Positions 61,959-64,000 of a stretch of DNA of 64,000 bases are shown piece by piece. The position numbers were made by a program, and so were the translations under genes. Position 1 is the first letter of the stretch, and every line of letters begins with the position of its first letter. Source of the stretch: CAVREM01 sp963728825 (GTDB lineage Bacteria; Acidobacteriota; Vicinamibacteria; Vicinamibacterales; CAVVIG01). The notes under the pieces are model-generated. The model did not search any database. It was not told the DNA's origin and saw only the letters and a list, made by a program, of their open reading frames with translations. Where the stretch lies: NCBI GenBank assembly GCA_963728825.1, contig CAVSLA010000004.1:558001-622000 (forward strand), in the 5' to 3' direction.

Positions 61959-62576
61959 TCACGGTCGTTCCCGTTCAGAGGTCAGCTGCGCGCGCACGAT
62001 GAATCGTTTCGGCGCATTGCCAATGAAATTGAAGGGGTAGCAGGTCACCAGCGTGAGCGCGGGCCGGTCCGTTCGGTCCAGTACCTCGACCTGCTCCGGG
62101 TTCACGATCCACGTCCGGGTGACGCGATATTCGTACACCCGATCCGCAGTGGTCAGGGTCAGCGGATCGCCGACCTCCAGGTTGCGGACCGGATAGAACG
62201 TCGTGTCGCGATGACCGGCAATCCCGACGTTGCCGTAAGTGCCGGGACGAGGTGTGTATTCGATATGCCCGGCGGCGCGCCGCAGGGTCCGGTCGTCGCT
62301 TCCCTCGAGCACCGTCGCCGTCAACTTGACGCTCGGCGCTTCCAAACGCGCGAGCCACGCGCCGCGCTCGATGAACCCGGTGGTGCCAACGGCTTCGTTG
62401 GGGTCTTCGCCCGGGAGTTGAGTGGCCGTGACGGTGCGGGCCTGCTCGGGAATCGGAAGGCGGGCGTAGTACCAGTTCTGACCGAGCAGGACGATCGCCC
62501 ACAGGCCCAGGGCAACCCCGGCGACGAACAGCGTTCGCTCGAGCCATTTCAGCGGAGTCGGCGCAGGAGGCCACAT
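61959..62576 (-). CDS. Class D-like sortase
   Basis: A 205-residue transpeptidase anchored by one N-terminal helix (about 15-34). The active-site residues are complete: histidine in GIAGHRDTTFYPV (His122), cysteine in TLVTCYPF (Cys179) and arginine in PKRFIVRA (Arg191). The histidine motif GHRDTTF and the short length fit class D sortases, which prefer LPxTA-type signals. The gene encoded two places upstream ends in LPRTA, an apt target. Sortases are typical of monoderm bacteria; here the neighbours look like a diderm. The start is 3 bp after the VWA gene stop. Confidence 0.93.
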   Translation of the reverse strand: MWPPAPTPLKWLERTLFVAGVALGLWAIVLLGQNWYYARLPIPEQARTVTATQLPGEDPNEAVGTTGFIERGAWLARLEAPSVKLTATVLEGSDDRTLRRAAGHIEYTPRPGTYGNVGIAGHRDTTFYPVRNLEVGDPLTLTTADRVYEYRVTRTWIVNPEQVEVLDRTDRPALTLVTCYPFNFIGNAPKRFIVRAQLTSERERP

Positions 62577-62579
62577 TTC

Positions 62580-63545
62580 TTATTCCGGGGCGCGCGCCGC
62601 GAAATAGCCGGGCCGTGTCCGCACGCGCAGCTGTCGGGCGTTTGGACCATCGATCAGCACCCGCACGAGGTGAAAGCGGCCGTCGCGATCCGGTGGAACG
62701 TAGCCAAGCGTGTAGCCGCTGCGAATCTCGCGGGCGATGCGTTCGCACGCTGCCAGCAACGGGCCGGGTGACTTGGGCAGGTATCGTTGGCCGCCGGTCG
62801 TCTCGGCGAGCTTCTTCAGGACGTCCGGATTGGTATCGGGCGCGCCCTGGTCGTACAGCCCAATCGCGTAGATGGTCACGTTCGATCGACGTGCCCGGGC
62901 GAGGACGTCCTCGAGCCCGGCGCGACTGGCGTTGTCCCCTCCGTCGCTCATGAGGACGACCACCTTCCGGGGTCGGGGCGCGCGCTCCAGCCGATCGAGC
63001 CCGACCATGAGCGCGTCGTACAGGGCGGTTTGTCCGGCAGGCTTCAAGGTGCGAAGGGCCGCTTCCAGTGCGTGAGGATCTCTCGCCGTCAGGGCCGCTT
63101 CACCGGCGGCTTCGCGGACGCGTTCGTTGAATTCGATCACGAACAGCTCATCGTCGGGGTTGCTCGACCGCGCGAACGCGAGCGTCGCTGCGATGACCTG
63201 GCCGAGCTTGTTGCGCATGCTGCCGGAGCCGTCGATGACCACCGCCGCGCTGACCGGCGTATCCGCATTGCTGAAGAGCGACACCTGCTGACGTCGTCCG
63301 TTGTCGTAGACGGCGAACTGATCGGCTGCGAGATCGGCGACGTAGGCATCGTCTCGGTTGGTGACGACCACCGGCAGCACGACAAGCTCGCTGGACGATG
63401 CCTGGAAAGTCGGAAGGTCTTGCGGCAGCGTCTCGAGAGGGAAAACGCACAGGGCGGCTGCGAGGAAGAGGGCAGGAAAGGGGGGAAGGGCGGGAAGGCG
63501 CTCCGCCCTCCCGTCTCGCTTGTCCCAGCTGCCCCTCCTGCCCAT
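62580..63545 (-). CDS. Secreted VWA-domain protein (acidobacterial VWFA-related type)
   Basis: A 321-residue exported protein. A signal peptide (about 20-42, FPALFLAAALCVFPLETL) is followed by a beta domain (VVLPVVVTNRDDAYVADLAADQF) and the von Willebrand A domain from about residue 98. The metal site DGSGSM (Asp105), a later threonine (LKPAGQTALYD) and aspartate (VVLMSDGGDN) are all present. There is no LPxTG-type tail, so it is not itself a sortase substrate. Its place between the LPRTA protein and the sortase suggests a partner in adhesion or assembly. The start follows the LPRTA gene stop by 16 bp. Confidence 0.9.
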   Translation of the reverse strand: MGRRGSWDKRDGRAERLPALPPFPALFLAAALCVFPLETLPQDLPTFQASSSELVVLPVVVTNRDDAYVADLAADQFAVYDNGRRQQVSLFSNADTPVSAAVVIDGSGSMRNKLGQVIAATLAFARSSNPDDELFVIEFNERVREAAGEAALTARDPHALEAALRTLKPAGQTALYDALMVGLDRLERAPRPRKVVVLMSDGGDNASRAGLEDVLARARRSNVTIYAIGLYDQGAPDTNPDVLKKLAETTGGQRYLPKSPGPLLAACERIAREIRSGYTLGYVPPDRDGRFHLVRVLIDGPNARQLRVRTRPGYFAARAPE

Positions 63546-63561
63546 CCTGCCTCCTACGTTG

Positions 63562-64000
63562 CTATCGATTCACAGCATAACGCCGGCGAAGCTGGCGCAC
63601 GCCGAGCGCGCTCGCGATGAGACCGATGCTCATGAGCTGAATGGTCGCCAATGGACTTGCGGTTCGCGGCAGCTCGTCCTGTGCACCGCGCGCAGCCTGT
63701 GGACTTTGAGCACTCTGCGTCCCACTGGTACCAACCGCTCTCGTCGCAGTTCGATCCGCCGAGGCGGTCGTAGAAGCCGGCGCTGTCGTTGCCGGAGCGG
63801 TGGTCGACGGTGCCGGAGACGGCGGCGTCCGGTTTGCGGAGGCTGTGTCGGCAGCGGCCGTCGAAGCCGTCGTGCTCGAGGCTGGTGTCGATAACGCAGC
63901 CGAAGCCTGAGCCGGCGCCGTGCTGGTGGTCGTTGTGGTCGATGCCGCGTTCGCCGTGCTGGTCTCCGCGGCAGCCTGGCCCTGCGCATCGACGCGGCCG
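63562..64000 (-). CDS. LPRTA-anchored surface protein, C-terminal part (gene runs off the window)
   Basis: An open frame enters from the right edge and ends at TAG 63562-63564. The 145 residues seen are almost all Ser, Thr, Ala and Pro, like a stalk (for example ASTTTTTSTAPAQASAAL, APSTTAPATTAPAST). They end with a sorting signal: LPRTA at 63658-63672, then a hydrophobic helix (PLATIQLMSIGLIASALGV) and a basic tail (RQLRRRYAVNR). This is the LPxTx-helix-positive tail that sortases cut. The start and any folded domain lie outside the window. It is upstream of, and close to, the VWA and sortase genes, so it is the likely substrate of that sortase. Confidence 0.88.
   Translation of the reverse strand, partial: GRVDAQGQAAAETSTANAASTTTTTSTAPAQASAALSTPASSTTASTAAADTASANRTPPSPAPSTTAPATTAPASTTASADRTATRAVGTSGTQSAQSPQAARGAQDELPRTASPLATIQLMSIGLIASALGVRQLRRRYAVNR

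Noticed and set aside
63630..63989. Minus-strand Arg-rich frame of 119 codons at the right edge
   Set aside because: It is a shifted reading of the Ser/Thr/Ala/Pro-rich stalk gene; the frame with the LPRTA tail is the real one.

Overview
The window is GC-rich, gene-dense bacterial chromosome with no rRNA, tRNA, CRISPR array, transposase or phage gene that I could see. The gene set points to an acidobacterium, probably of the Vicinamibacteria type: an ECF sigma factor beside a Ser/Thr kinase with a PD40 propeller, a VWFA-related protein of the acidobacterial type, a winged-helix/TPR regulator, RodZ-like and ExeA-SPOR proteins, and a diderm envelope (RND pump, TolC, TorF-like porin). The taxonomy is inferred from families and base composition, not from a marker gene.

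Layout. 1-5 kb: AraC regulator, homocysteine methyltransferase plus acetyltransferase, di-haem cytochrome c. 4.4-8 kb: ECF sigma factor and PD40 kinase (frameshifted). 8-12.3 kb: ABC-2 exporter, then LemA, a small membrane protein and an M48 protease. 12.3-14.3 kb: a broken alpha/beta hydrolase and a secreted beta-propeller. 14.5-22 kb: hybrid histidine kinase, EF-hand protein, ExeA-like ATPase with SPOR domain, MreB, AAA ATPase. 22-30.6 kb: NarX/NarL-type two-component pair with an orphan LuxR domain, divergent from an RND-MFP-TolC efflux operon. 30.6-40 kb: small regulators and housekeeping genes (RodZ-like, TrmO, DUF302, MBL hydrolase, MhqO/MhqD). 40-47.1 kb: nitrogen block (two Amt transporters, TorF-like porin, GlnD, P-II). 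47-53 kb: FtsB/DivIC, CutA, DedA, a trans-sulfuration enzyme, a HAMP-PP2C phosphatase and RNase III with an N-terminal DUF2007 domain. 53-61.3 kb: histidine degradation (HutH, HutU) with a coupled ATPase, PurA, a PilZ protein and an acyl-CoA synthetase. 61.3-64 kb: a sortase cassette (signal peptidase I, class D-like sortase, VWA protein) and, running off the right edge, a Ser/Thr/Ala/Pro-rich protein ending in LPRTA, a transmembrane segment and a basic tail.

The strongest candidates for something little described are the four-gene sortase cassette in a diderm, with a substrate that has no start codon inside the window; two frameshifts (PD40 kinase and glnD) that are each explained exactly by a 4-bp tandem duplication; and the DUF2007-RNase III fusion. 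Non-coding structure includes 9-bp repeats that form hairpins between two convergent gene pairs, and a dispersed GGGTCC/GGACCC palindrome family in three intergenic regions.
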